From the NCBI RefSeq assembly GCF_004886325.1, contig NZ_QXFN01000002.1:310001-374000 (forward strand): 64,000 bases of DNA, read 5' to 3'. Below, one piece after another: positions 53,767 through 62,639 of this stretch. The first letter of the stretch is position 1, and each line of letters opens with the position of its first letter. This stretch comes from Cellulomonas telluris (GTDB lineage Bacteria; Actinomycetota; Actinomycetes; Actinomycetales; Cellulomonadaceae). The notes beneath the pieces are model-generated. The model ran no database searches. It was not told where the DNA came from and was given only the letters and a program-made list of their open reading frames with translations. The position numbers and the translations under genes are program-made.

Positions 53767-53780
53767 GGTGCGTACGCACC
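53767..53780. promoter_or_regulatory. Perfect palindrome GGTGCGTACGCACC
   Basis: Perfect 14-base palindrome, followed by TACGCACGGTG (53784) and TGCGCAC (53794) half-sites. Operator-like, but no promoter or gene start is obviously attached. Confidence 0.35.
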
Positions 53781-53874
53781 GTGTACGCACGGTGTGCGCA
53801 CGCTGGCGAGAAGGACCTCGTCTCCCTGGCGGCACGCGGACTGCGTCCGTGCGCCGGCCGCCGCGGGAGACGAC

Positions 53875-53909
53875 CCGAGGGGCCCGCGCATGGTGCGCGG
53901 GCCCCTCGG
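53875..53909 (-). terminator. Terminator of the GT2/ugd operon
   Basis: Perfect 16-base stem (CCGAGGGGCCCGCGCA with its complement) and a 3-base loop, 53 bases after the ugd stop on the minus strand. Confidence 0.75.
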
Positions 53910-53916
53910 TCGTACT

Positions 53917-53952
53917 GGACGTGCGGGTCGTACCGGACGTTCGGGTCGTACC
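53917..53952. repeat. 18-base tandem repeat
   Basis: Two adjacent copies of GGACGTKCGGGTCGTACC differing at one base, lying between the terminator hairpin and the ugd stop codon. Confidence 0.75.
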
Positions 53953-53962
53953 GGTGTGCGTG

Positions 53963-55435
53963 TCAGCGGGTGCCGGCCACCGCCTGGCCCGCCAGCGCCA
54001 GCGCGGTCGCGAGGTCGACCTCGTCCGCGGCGGACGAGGCCAGCTCGACCGTGCGGGGCAGCAGCGGACGGCCCAGCGCGCGGTAGTCCCAGCCGGCGGA
54101 GCGGTACGCGTCGGCGTCGAGGGCGTGCCGGCCGTCGACGACCCGGCGGTGCGACACGAGCCAGCCCATCATCTCGGGGTCGGCGGTGCGGAACTGCGCC
54201 CACTCGGTCAGCAGCACGACGACGTCCGCGCGGTGCACGGCCGCGGGCAGGCTCTCCGCGTACGTGAGCTCGGGGTAGGTGCGGCGCGCGTTGTCCATCG
54301 CCTCGGGGTCGTACACCTGCACGATCGCACCCTCCTCGTGCAGCATCCGCGCCACGTCGAGCGCCGGGGCGTCGCGGATGTCGTCCGAGTTGGGCTTGAA
54401 CGCGGCGCCGAGGGCGGCCACGCGGACGCCCGTGAGGGAGCCGCCCGCGAGCTCGCGCACGAGGTCGACCGTGCGCGTGCGCCGGCGCGTGTTGATCGCG
54501 TCGACCTCGTGCAGGAACGACACCGCCTGCCCGACGCCGAGCTCAGCCGCCCGGGCGGCGAAGGCGCGGATGTCCTTGGGCAGGCAGCCGCCGCCGAATC
54601 CGAGGCCCGGCTTGAGGAACCGGCCGCCGATGCGGTCGTCGAACGACAGCGCCTTCGCGAGCAGGTTCACGTCGGCGCCCGTCGCCTCGCAGACCTCCGC
54701 CATCGCGTTGATGTAGGAGATCTTCGTCGCGAGGAACGAGTTGGCGGCGACCTTGACGAGCTCGGCGGTGGCGAGGTCGCACTCGACGAGCGGCGTGCCG
54801 CGGTTGAGCACGGGGCGGAAGGCCTCGGCGAGCTGCGCGGACGCCCACGCCGACGACGTGCCGAACACGAGACGGTCCGGCGTCAGCGTGTCCTGCACGG
54901 CGTAGCCCTCGCGCAGGAACTCGGGGTTCCACGCGAGGTCGACGTCCGTGCCGGCCGGTGCCGTCGCGTGCAGCCGCTCGGTGAGGGCCTGCGCGGTGCC
55001 GATCTGCACCGTCGACTTGCCGACCACGAGCGCGCGGCGGGTCAGGTGCGGGGCGAGCGCGTCGACGGCCGCGTACACGTACGACAGGTCCGCGGCCAGG
55101 GAGTCCTTGCGCTGCGGGGTGCCGACGCACACGAAGTGCACGTCGCCGAACGCACCCGCCTCGGCGTAGTCGGTCGTGAACCGCAGCCGGCCGCTCGCGA
55201 GCGCCTCGACCAGCAGCTCCTGAAGGCCGGGCTCGAAGAACGGCACCTCGCCGGCGGCCAGGCGCGCGATCTTCGCCGTGTCCACGTCGACGCCCAGGAC
55301 GTCGAACCCGAGGGCGGCCATGCACACGGCGTGCGTCGCGCCGAGGTAGCCGGTGCCGATGACGGTCATGCGGGGACGCGTCACGACGGGGTGACCGTCG
55401 ACGTGCGTCGGGGTCTCGTGCGGCGTCTCGTTCAT
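53963..55435 (-). CDS. ugd: UDP-glucose 6-dehydrogenase (copy 2)
   Basis: 490 residues. Same motifs as the copy at 31576: VIGTGYLGATHAVCMAALGF, WNPEFLREGYAVQD, KVAANSFLATKISYINAMAE, catalytic Cys in GFGGGCLPKDIRAF and VAALGAAFKPNSDDIRDAPA. It differs by a 22-residue N-terminal and about 25-residue C-terminal extension. ATG 55435 follows GGAGGACCCC. As last gene of the GT2 operon it should supply UDP-glucuronate to the synthase. Confidence 0.95.
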   Translation of the reverse strand: MNETPHETPTHVDGHPVVTRPRMTVIGTGYLGATHAVCMAALGFDVLGVDVDTAKIARLAAGEVPFFEPGLQELLVEALASGRLRFTTDYAEAGAFGDVHFVCVGTPQRKDSLAADLSYVYAAVDALAPHLTRRALVVGKSTVQIGTAQALTERLHATAPAGTDVDLAWNPEFLREGYAVQDTLTPDRLVFGTSSAWASAQLAEAFRPVLNRGTPLVECDLATAELVKVAANSFLATKISYINAMAEVCEATGADVNLLAKALSFDDRIGGRFLKPGLGFGGGCLPKDIRAFAARAAELGVGQAVSFLHEVDAINTRRRTRTVDLVRELAGGSLTGVRVAALGAAFKPNSDDIRDAPALDVARMLHEEGAIVQVYDPEAMDNARRTYPELTYAESLPAAVHRADVVVLLTEWAQFRTADPEMMGWLVSHRRVVDGRHALDADAYRSAGWDYRALGRPLLPRTVELASSAADEVDLATALALAGQAVAGTR

Positions 55436-55526
55436 GGGGTCCTCCAGGGTGTGCTCGGCCCGCCCACGGCGGTGCGCGGGCCGGGCGGGTGGGGGTGGGG
55501 GAGAGGTGCGGCGGTGAGGTGCGGGG

Positions 55527-56666
55527 TCAGGAGCAGCCGTCGGGGGCGACGCCGCCGACGTCGGTGAGCAGGGCGTTGGAGCAGTCGACGACGTTGTCGC
55601 GGGCGGGACGCGGTGCGACGAGGAAGCCGTCGGGGGCGTCGAGCTCGCCCTGGTTGCGGCGGAACACGTTGTCCGTGCCCCAGCCGTCGAGGATCTCGTG
55701 CGTCTGGAAGCCGTCGAGGCTGCTGTGCCGGCCGGCGTTGTCCTCCACCGTCCAGGCGCGGCCCTTGACGTCGACCCAGGAGTCGGCGTCGCCCTCGAGG
55801 CCGCTGCCGTCGAACTGGTTGCGTGCGACCAGCCCGTCCTGGGTGCCCTCCTTGACGTCGACCGCCTCGCTGGTCGTCGCCCAGAACGCGTTCCCGACGA
55901 CACGGTTGCGGTCGCTCGCGTCGGGCTGGCAGTCGGTGATGTCGCAGAAGTTGGACTCGGCGGTGCCCACGTAGACGCCCTCGCCGAACTTCGGCTTGCG
56001 CAGCCCGGTGTCGCTGACCGCGTTGCCCGTGACGAGGTTGTCGGTGCTGACGCGGCGCAGGTGGATCGCCTCGTCGCCGATGTGGTGCACGCGCAGGCGG
56101 GAGATCGTCGTGCCGACCGTGCCGTCGGCCATCAGGCCCTTCTGCGCGTTGCGGATCGTGAACCCGTCGACGTGCCAGTGCTGCGCGCCGTCGAGGTGCA
56201 GGGCGTAGCCGCCCTTGATGCCGTCGCCGTCCAGGACGGCCCCGCGGCCGCCGCACAGCGCGATCGGCTGCTGCGGCGTGCCGGAGGTGCGGGCCACGAA
56301 CTCGCCGACGTACACGCCGTCGGCCAGGCCGACGACGTCGCCGGGGGCGGCGTCGTCCAGCGCGGACTGCAGCTCGTCGGCGGTCGTGACCGTGACGGTC
56401 GGCGCCGGGCACGTGGGCGCCTCGGCTGCCGGCTCGCTCATCCAGTCCGGCCGCGGGGTCGCGCCCGCCGCCGCGCCGTCGTCGTCCTCGTCCTCGTCGT
56501 CCTCGTCACCGGAGGCGACGGGCGGCGGGGAGGGGACGACCGGGGGAGGCGTGCGGGTGTTCGTCGGCGTCGGGGCGGGGTCGCCCGGGGACGCCGGCAC
56601 GCACGCGGCGAGCAGGGCCAGCGCGAGGACGAGCAGTCCGGCGCGGACGCGGTCAGTGCGACGCAC
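55527..56666 (-). CDS. Beta-helix lipoprotein
   Basis: 379 residues. Lipoprotein signal VLALALLAACVP (lipobox Cys at about 22), a Pro/Thr and then Asp/Glu-rich linker (GDEDDEDEDDDG), and a right-handed parallel beta-helix from about 90 (ADELQSALDDAAPGDVVGLADG, FTIRNAQKGLMADG, NLVTGNAVSDTG, DGLVARNQFDGSG). Such folds occur in polysaccharide lyases, C5-epimerases and CASH-domain proteins; I see no DPHD epimerase motif. GTG 56666 follows GGGGAGG and overlaps the upstream gene by 14 bases. Confidence 0.82.
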   Translation of the reverse strand: MRRTDRVRAGLLVLALALLAACVPASPGDPAPTPTNTRTPPPVVPSPPPVASGDEDDEDEDDDGAAAGATPRPDWMSEPAAEAPTCPAPTVTVTTADELQSALDDAAPGDVVGLADGVYVGEFVARTSGTPQQPIALCGGRGAVLDGDGIKGGYALHLDGAQHWHVDGFTIRNAQKGLMADGTVGTTISRLRVHHIGDEAIHLRRVSTDNLVTGNAVSDTGLRKPKFGEGVYVGTAESNFCDITDCQPDASDRNRVVGNAFWATTSEAVDVKEGTQDGLVARNQFDGSGLEGDADSWVDVKGRAWTVEDNAGRHSSLDGFQTHEILDGWGTDNVFRRNQGELDAPDGFLVAPRPARDNVVDCSNALLTDVGGVAPDGCS

Positions 56667-58851
56667 CGTGCACCTCCCCGGTCCGGCGCTGGCGCGCCTC
56701 GTGCGGCGGCAGCGGCGCGTCGTTCGCCGGCCGGCCGACGATCTCCGCCATGCGGGCCTGCGCCGCGTACGGGTGCCGGCGCTCGCGGGGACGGCCGAGC
56801 CCGCGCAGCGCCGTGACCAGCACCAGCAGCCCGAGCAGCACCCACATGACCGTCAGCGGCTGGGCGGCGTTGCGCACCACGGTCCAGAACGGCTTCGTGC
56901 TCGTCCAGCCGTCGGTGTCGTTGTCCGCGACCTCGGCGCCGGTCGCGCGCTTGACGTCGACGGCGCTCGGCCCGCGGCCCGCCAGGTCGTTCTCCCGCAC
57001 GACGGCACCCTCGGTGGCGCCGACCAGCGTGACGCCGTGCAGCGTCATGCCGGACATCGTGTTGCGCCGCACGTCCGCGACGGAGTCACGCAGGTACACG
57101 CCGTTCGGGCCGTCCTCCACGACGTTGCCGCTCACCGTGGCCGACAGGACGCCGTCGCGCAGGGCGATCGCGTGCCGAGCGTTGCCGCGCAGGCGGTTGC
57201 CGACGATCGCGATCTCGGAGGCGGGATCGCGCACGACGATGCCCATGTCGTTGCCGGAGACGTCGTTCGCCGTCAGGCTCACGTTCCGGCCGCCGACCAC
57301 CTCGATGCCGTGGCCGCCGTTGTCGGACGCCGTGCTGTTGGCGACCGAGTTGTTGCCGTAGTCGCCGACGGGGGAGCCGGTCGCGCTGGGGCCGTCCGCG
57401 AGGGACTCGCCGCGCAGCTCGATGCCGTCGTCGGCGTTCCCGGTCGACTCGACCTCGCTGAGCACGATGCCCGTCGTCGCGCGGGACAGCACGATCCCGT
57501 CGCCGCCGTTGTCGCTGACGACCGTCGCGCTGATCGCCGCGTTCGCCACGAAGCGGTGCAGCACGAGGCCGTCGACGAGGCTGCCGCTGACGACGGAGTC
57601 GGTGATGTCGACGCCGTTCGCGCTCGACAGGAACAGCCCGAAGGCGTTGCCCTCGAACGTCACGTCGTCGACGCTCGCGGCCACGTAGCTGAACGTCGGG
57701 TCGTCGAGGTCGACCTCGGGCAGCGGCAGGTCGCCCGCGGGCAGGACGCCGTCCACGGTGCCACCGGCCGGCGGGGCTGCCGGGTCCGGGACGGTGCCGG
57801 CCGCCTGCTGCTGGCCGCGCATCGCGTCCACGTTGTCCCGTAGCTCGCGGCCGAACGACTCGAGCGCCCCGCCGGTGGGCCGGTCCGTGCCGGTCAGCGC
57901 GACGCCGCCCGTGCGTCCGCTCCAGAACCCGAGGTCGCGGAACTGCGTGCCGCGCAGGTCGACCTGGCCGCCGATGGACCGCACGTACGCGCGCCCGTCG
58001 TCGGTGAGCACGTCCGCGGCGCCGGCCGCGCGGTCCCAGCTCGTCACGACCACCGGGTCGGTGCTGGTGCCGCGGGTGACGAGCTTGCCGCCGTAGTTGA
58101 CGATCGACACGAACCGCTCGGCGTCGCTCGCGAGCCGCAGCGTCAGGCCGCCCGGTGCGGTGAGGGCGAGCGTGGCGCCCGGCTGCACGACGACGTTCTC
58201 GGTGAGCAGGAACGCGCCGTCGGGCTGCCGCACGAACGTCTGCGGTGCGAGCTTCAGCAGGTCCGTCACGGTGTAGTCGGCCTCGCGCTTGGTCAGCACG
58301 AGCGTGTACGTCGAGCCGTTCGTGAGCCGGTACGGCGTCGTCATGTCGAGCTGGCGCCAGCGGACCATCGAGCTGACCGTGCGCACCTCGTCCAGCCGGT
58401 CGTCCTCGTCCGCCACGAGGACGGCCTCGGTCGTCGGGTCGCCGGGGTAGGGGCGGCCGCCGGCGGAGGCGTCGGCGTCCTCGGCGTCGACGCGCTCACC
58501 CGTCTCGGCGTCGTCCTCCGCGGTGCGGGTGGTGGTGTCGGTGCCGGTGCTGGTGCTGGTGCTGGTGGCCGAGGGCGTGGGGGCGGTGGCTGCGGGGGCG
58601 GTGGCGGCGGTGGCGTCGGGCGCCGTGCTCCTCGGCGTCGCTCGGGCCGTGGGTTCGGCCCGGACGGAGCCGAGGAGCGTCGCGAGGACCTCCGCGAGCG
58701 CGGCCACGGGGTTGTCGGGGGAGTCGGACGAGGTGGTCCCGCCCTGCCCGGCGGCGGACGCGGGCGTCGCGGCGAGGGTCGTCGCGAGGACGACGGCGAG
58801 CGTGCAGGCGGCCACGCGGCGGCGCCGGCGGCGGACGAGCGCGCGGCTCAC
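56653..58851 (-). CDS. Membrane-anchored right-handed beta-helix protein
   Basis: 732 residues. Signal peptide (about 1-34, ending ASA), a Thr/Ala/Ser-rich and acidic low-complexity stretch (about 60-130), a long right-handed parallel beta-helix (about 150-640) with turns such as DNGGDGIVLSR, GNADDGIELRG, DNGGHGIEVVGG and GNARHAIALRDG, then one membrane segment (PLTVMWVLLGLLVLVTALRG) and a basic cytosolic tail of about 45 residues. NosD/CASH-type fold, as in periplasmic AlgG-like epimerases, but no catalytic motif is recognised. GTG 58851 overlaps the GT2 stop (GTGA). Confidence 0.85.
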   Translation of the reverse strand: MSRALVRRRRRRVAACTLAVVLATTLAATPASAAGQGGTTSSDSPDNPVAALAEVLATLLGSVRAEPTARATPRSTAPDATAATAPAATAPTPSATSTSTSTGTDTTTRTAEDDAETGERVDAEDADASAGGRPYPGDPTTEAVLVADEDDRLDEVRTVSSMVRWRQLDMTTPYRLTNGSTYTLVLTKREADYTVTDLLKLAPQTFVRQPDGAFLLTENVVVQPGATLALTAPGGLTLRLASDAERFVSIVNYGGKLVTRGTSTDPVVVTSWDRAAGAADVLTDDGRAYVRSIGGQVDLRGTQFRDLGFWSGRTGGVALTGTDRPTGGALESFGRELRDNVDAMRGQQQAAGTVPDPAAPPAGGTVDGVLPAGDLPLPEVDLDDPTFSYVAASVDDVTFEGNAFGLFLSSANGVDITDSVVSGSLVDGLVLHRFVANAAISATVVSDNGGDGIVLSRATTGIVLSEVESTGNADDGIELRGESLADGPSATGSPVGDYGNNSVANSTASDNGGHGIEVVGGRNVSLTANDVSGNDMGIVVRDPASEIAIVGNRLRGNARHAIALRDGVLSATVSGNVVEDGPNGVYLRDSVADVRRNTMSGMTLHGVTLVGATEGAVVRENDLAGRGPSAVDVKRATGAEVADNDTDGWTSTKPFWTVVRNAAQPLTVMWVLLGLLVLVTALRGLGRPRERRHPYAAQARMAEIVGRPANDAPLPPHEARQRRTGEVHGASH

Positions 58852-60200
58852 GCGGTCACCTCCGCGGCACGGGCGGTCGCGCCGACGGGCACGAGTGCGG
58901 GGGCGGCGGCAGGGGCGCGGACGGGGGCGGGTGCCGCGGCGGCGGTCGTCCGGTCCGTCAGCGTGCCGGCGGTCTGGCCGTCGCCGCCCACCTGGTCGGC
59001 GTGCCGGGTCAGCCAGCCCTGCTTGTTCATCGTGACGAACGCGTAGAGCTTGATCGGCAGCGCGATGAAGATGACGACGAGCGTGACCAGCGGCAGCAGC
59101 ACGATGTCCTTCGGGTGCCGGCGCAGGTACGACAGGCCGCGGATGCCGCGCCCCAGCAGCAGCCACACGACGACGGCGGCGACGCTGCCGGCGTTCGGCT
59201 CGAGCCGGGAGAACGCCAGGTACCCGAGGGTGATGCCCATGGTCACCGGCGTCAGCAGGATCTGCAGGACGGTGATCTTGGTGACGAACGGGACCCGCCA
59301 CAGCCAGCCCTTGTAGGCGGCGGTGAGGTAGCAGCGGTAGGAGTTGCGGCTCCAGCGCACGCGCTGCTTGACGAAGGCCCGGAACGACGCGGGGAACATC
59401 GACAGCGCGCGGGCCGACGACTGGTGCACCGTCTTGTAGCCGGACCCCAGGACCAGCCAGGTCAGGCGCCCGTCGTCGCCGGCGATGCACCGCCGGCCGA
59501 GGAAGAACTCGTCCTCCAGGTTGGGCAGCACCGGCAGCACGGCGGAGTGCCGGTACGCGGCGGTGCGGCCGGACACGCACGCGACGGCACCGGCCCGGCC
59601 CATCGCCGGGACGTAGTCGTAGTAGCGCAGGCTCACGAGCCAGTCGGCGACGCGGCGCCACACGCTCGAGGTGCGGTCGTACACGTTCTGCTGCGTGCTG
59701 ACCGCGCCGACGTCGGGGTCGGCGAACGGCATCTGCACGGCCTCGAGCAGGCCCGGCTGCCAGGTGGTGTCGGAGTCGGTGAGCACGAGCACCTCGCCGC
59801 GGGCGTGCCGGATGCCCTCGCCGAGGGCGGACCGCTTGCCGGCGTGGCGGAAGAGGATCGGCCGGATCACCGGGTCACCGAGCGCCTCGATGCGCTCGTA
59901 CGCCTCGGTGTCCGCGAGGTCGAGGACGACGATGATCTCCGTCGGGTCCTGCGACCGCCACGACTCCAGGCAGCTCATGAGGATGTCCGGGTCCTCGTGG
60001 AACGAGGGCACGACCACCGACGTCGTGGCCCGGAAGTCCGACGTGATCGGCCGGGCCATCCGCGACAGCACCACGCGGTACAGCCACAGCCCCCAGACGA
60101 CGATGCCGGCCAGCGCGAGGGGGAACAGGTCGCGCAGGTTCTCGAGGGTGAGGGCGCTGGTGTCGAGGGCGGGCAGGAAGGACGCGGCGGCCGAGGGCAT
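58848..60200 (-). CDS. Processive GT2 polysaccharide synthase (HasA/Alg8-like)
   Basis: 450 residues. One N-terminal membrane segment (PLALAGIVVWGLWLYRVVL), a GT2 domain (about 60-290) with SVVVPSFHEDP, VLVLTDSDTTWQPG (DxD), NLEDEFFLGRRC (acceptor acid) and FVKQRVRWSRNSY (QxxRW), then three or four membrane segments (about 305-420) and an Ala/Pro-rich tail. These motifs define processive synthases that polymerise and extrude one chain (hyaluronan, alginate, cellulose). ATG 60200 follows AGGAG. First gene of an operon ending with UDP-glucose dehydrogenase, so a glucuronate-containing polymer is likely. Confidence 0.88.
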   Translation of the reverse strand: MPSAAASFLPALDTSALTLENLRDLFPLALAGIVVWGLWLYRVVLSRMARPITSDFRATTSVVVPSFHEDPDILMSCLESWRSQDPTEIIVVLDLADTEAYERIEALGDPVIRPILFRHAGKRSALGEGIRHARGEVLVLTDSDTTWQPGLLEAVQMPFADPDVGAVSTQQNVYDRTSSVWRRVADWLVSLRYYDYVPAMGRAGAVACVSGRTAAYRHSAVLPVLPNLEDEFFLGRRCIAGDDGRLTWLVLGSGYKTVHQSSARALSMFPASFRAFVKQRVRWSRNSYRCYLTAAYKGWLWRVPFVTKITVLQILLTPVTMGITLGYLAFSRLEPNAGSVAAVVVWLLLGRGIRGLSYLRRHPKDIVLLPLVTLVVIFIALPIKLYAFVTMNKQGWLTRHADQVGGDGQTAGTLTDRTTAAAAPAPVRAPAAAPALVPVGATARAAEVTA

Positions 60201-60568
60201 CGGGTCTCCTGACGTGATGAGGGGGCGGAGTCTCCGTTGACCTGGCGAGGCCGAAGGTAGGCCGGTGCGGCAGACCGCGTGAATAGCCCGAACGAGGCCG
60301 AACCGGACAGGCGTCCGACTCCCGGGTGAACCGTCGCGACCTGCGCGTCGGTGGTCGTCGGGGCTGTGACTGCGTCCGTGCGGGTGAGCGGCGCCCGCGT
60401 CGGCGCAGGTGACAGGACCGGGGGTGGCGGTGCCGGGCCGAGCGACGGTGCGCACTCAGGCAGAGCCGGTCATATAGGACATAGCACCCCGCTGCCGCAC
60501 GGGTGTGTCCAGCATGTGAGCAGCCGGAGGCGGTCGGCGGGGGCCGAACCCCCTCGGGCGCGGGCTGG
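60201..60568 (-). other. Long upstream region of the GT2 operon
   Basis: 368 bases with no gene. It contains a CGGGTGAAC motif (60323-60331) and an A/T-rich island CATATAGGACATAG (60471-60484), which on the minus strand reads CTATGTCCTATATG and is the best -10 candidate, giving a leader of about 260 bases. I tested for a c-di-GMP (GEMM) riboswitch by eye and did not find its core. Confidence 0.45.
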
Positions 60569-61396
60569 TCAGCCCAGGGGCCGGACGTGCTCCGCGAGCC
60601 GCGTGCGCGCCCTGCCGTCCGCGATCTCCGCCCGCGCCGCCGGGTTCTGCGCGTAGTGCAGGAGCGTGCCGGCCAGGAACCGGACGTCCACGTCGACGGC
60701 CGGTGCGGGCACGTCCAGGTGTGGACCGCGCGGAGCGGGGGCGAAGAGGAGGCGCGGCCGGCGTCGCCAGCCCAGCGTGCTGCCGGGCCGGCCGACGAGA
60801 CGCAGGGACGTCCACGAGCCGGTCTCCACCAGGGTCGCGCCGACGACGTCGTCCCAGGCGAGCACGCCATCGCCGTCCCACCCGTGCAGCTCGACCGCCT
60901 GGGGGGTCAGGACGAGCCGGGCGCGGCGGCGCAGGCGCAGCAGGCTGTCCGGCAGCAGCAGCGCCAGCAGCAGTGCGAGACCGCCGGTGAACCAAGCGCC
61001 GGCTCCGGCGTCGCCGTCCGCCGCCTGCAGCACGGTGGCGGCGGCGAGCAGGACGACGAGCCCGGCGACGGTGAACGCCGGCACGGCGATGATCGTGCGC
61101 GCCCACGCGAGCTCGACGGCGGGGCGGCCGTCGTCCGTGGTCGTCGTCGTGACGCGGGCGCCGTCCAGGCGAGGGCGGCGCAGGTACATGCGGTGGAAGC
61201 CGACGGCACCCGCGGCGACCCAGTGGACGCCGGCGGCCGCGGCGACGAGCGAGACGGCCGTCGACCAGGTCCCCGGCTGCGTGAGCATCCCCAGCGACAC
61301 CACCGTGAGCGCGGAGCCCAGGAGCGCGTTCCCGACGACGACGAACCACAGGAAGCCGCGCCCCATGCCCCGCCTCGGCGCGTCAGAAGAGGGCAT
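60569..61396 (-). CDS. Four-helix membrane protein, unknown function
   Basis: 275 residues. Four membrane segments (FLWFVVVGNALLGSALTVVS, TAVSLVAAAAGVHWVAAGAV, IIAVPAFTVAGLVVLLAAAT, GGLALLLALLLPDSLLRL) followed by a soluble PH-like beta domain (VLTPQAVELHGWDGDGVLAW). Not recognised. Its ATG overlaps the WXG/glycine-zipper gene by 14 bases, with AAGGA upstream; ATG 61366 is an alternative. Position next to a toxin-like protein makes an immunity role conceivable, as inference only. Confidence 0.65.
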   Translation of the reverse strand: MPSSDAPRRGMGRGFLWFVVVGNALLGSALTVVSLGMLTQPGTWSTAVSLVAAAAGVHWVAAGAVGFHRMYLRRPRLDGARVTTTTTDDGRPAVELAWARTIIAVPAFTVAGLVVLLAAATVLQAADGDAGAGAWFTGGLALLLALLLPDSLLRLRRRARLVLTPQAVELHGWDGDGVLAWDDVVGATLVETGSWTSLRLVGRPGSTLGWRRRPRLLFAPAPRGPHLDVPAPAVDVDVRFLAGTLLHYAQNPAARAEIADGRARTRLAEHVRPLG

Positions 61397-62639
61397 CCCA
61401 CGCGTCCTTCACCGTGCCGCCGACCGCCCCCGCGGCGTCGCCGATCATCTCGCCGGCGTCGCCGACGGTGCTCGTCATCTCGTCCCAGCCGTCCGCGATG
61501 GCGTTGCCGACGTCGCCGAGGGAGTCCACGCCGTTCTCCCACATCGAGTCGACGGCGCCCGACGTGATGAGCCCGACCGTCGTCCCGACGACCGTGCCGA
61601 CGACGGCGCCCGCGACGGTCCCGACGACGGGGACGGGCACGAAGGACCCGACGATCGCGCCGGTCGCCGCGCCGGCACCGGCGCCCGCCAACAGGGATGC
61701 GGCGAAGCCCGCCCCGTTCGACACCGCGGCCTGCGCGGGGGACTCGCCGTCCTGGATGTCGTCGTAGATGCCGTACCCCGTGGCCGCGACGCCGAGCACG
61801 AGCAGGCCGCGGCCGAGCGCGACCGGGACCTTCGCGTTCGCGGCCGCGCGTGCGGCGTCGTCGGCCAGCGCGGTTTCGGCGCGCATGCGGTCGTAGAGGT
61901 CGTACCAGTGCGACGGGGTGGTGACCACGCGGCCGTCGGGGGCGAGCTCGGACACGTGCCGGGCCAGCGAGGCGGCCTCGGCGGCGTGCATCTGCGCACC
62001 GGCGGAGGCGAACCGCGACACGGCGGTGATCGCGCCGACCTCGGCGCCGGCGGCGAGCAGGTCGCGGGTCAGCCCGACGAGGTTCCCGGAGTTGCCGGTC
62101 CACGTGCGGGACGCGTCGTCGAGGGCGGTGCGCCAGCGGCTGCGCGCGCCCTCGACGATGTCGACGACCTCGTCCCAGGTCCGGATCTTCGCGACGGCGA
62201 GGGCGTGCGCCTGCATCGCCCGTCCATGCGCCTGCGCCTGCTCGGGGGTGGCGCCGGCCGGCAGGTCCGCGACGGGCTGCGCCGCCGGGGGCGAGTGCAC
62301 GACCGTGCCGTCCACCTGCAGTCCGCCGCCGCGGGCGACGCCGAGGGCGCGGTCCATCTCCGCCTGCTCGGCCTCGAGCGCGGCAGCGAGGGTGTCGAGG
62401 CTGCGGGCGGTGTCGGAGACCGTCGTGCCGAGCTGCGTGGTGCGCGTCGAGAGCGTCGCGATCCGACCCTGCGCCGCCTCGGAGGCGGTGCCGTCCCAGC
62501 CCTCCGCGGCCCGGTCGCGCTGGCTGCGGCTGGTGTCGGCCGCCTGCGTCGCTGCGGGGACGAGCGTCCCCCAGAGCCAGGACGACACCGCGCGGATCGA
62601 CGCCGGCTCGCCCTCGATGCGGGCGTCGACCGTGCTCAT
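61383..62639 (-). CDS. WXG-domain protein with glycine-zipper segments (type VII-like substrate)
   Basis: 418 residues. An alpha-helical N-terminal half carries two Trp-x-Gly turns (AEGWDGTASEAAQ and SRTWTGNSGNL), as in WXG100/LXG secretion domains. The C-terminal part has hydrophobic helices and a glycine-zipper block (GAGAGAATGAIVGSFVPVPV and VAGAVVGTVVGTTVGLI) that could insert in membranes. No enzymatic toxin motif is seen. ATG 62639 overlaps the upstream small gene (ATGA). Likely exported by a type VII system, though no EccC-type ATPase is in the window. Confidence 0.7.
   Translation of the reverse strand: MSTVDARIEGEPASIRAVSSWLWGTLVPAATQAADTSRSQRDRAAEGWDGTASEAAQGRIATLSTRTTQLGTTVSDTARSLDTLAAALEAEQAEMDRALGVARGGGLQVDGTVVHSPPAAQPVADLPAGATPEQAQAHGRAMQAHALAVAKIRTWDEVVDIVEGARSRWRTALDDASRTWTGNSGNLVGLTRDLLAAGAEVGAITAVSRFASAGAQMHAAEAASLARHVSELAPDGRVVTTPSHWYDLYDRMRAETALADDAARAAANAKVPVALGRGLLVLGVAATGYGIYDDIQDGESPAQAAVSNGAGFAASLLAGAGAGAATGAIVGSFVPVPVVGTVAGAVVGTVVGTTVGLITSGAVDSMWENGVDSLGDVGNAIADGWDEMTSTVGDAGEMIGDAAGAVGGTVKDAWDALF

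Larger units (their letters stand above)
53582..53962. other. Repeat-rich intergenic region
   Basis: 381 bases without a convincing gene. It holds a 13-base tandem repeat GTCGGACTTCCCC (53647-53678, 2.5 copies), the palindrome GGTGCGTACGCACC (53767-53780) followed by related TACGCAC half-sites, a terminator hairpin (53875-53909) and two copies of an 18-base unit GGACGTKCGGGTCGTACC (53917-53952). Confidence 0.65.

Noticed and set aside
55460-55500. A terminator between the beta-helix lipoprotein and ugd (CGGCCCGC/GCGGGCCG).
   Set aside because: The stem is only eight bases in very GC-rich DNA, and the 91-base gap within an otherwise overlapping operon does not need one.
60201-60568. A c-di-GMP (GEMM) riboswitch in the long leader of the GT2 operon.
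   Set aside because: The conserved GEMM core is not found on the minus strand; only a -10-like island and one CGGGTGAAC motif are visible.
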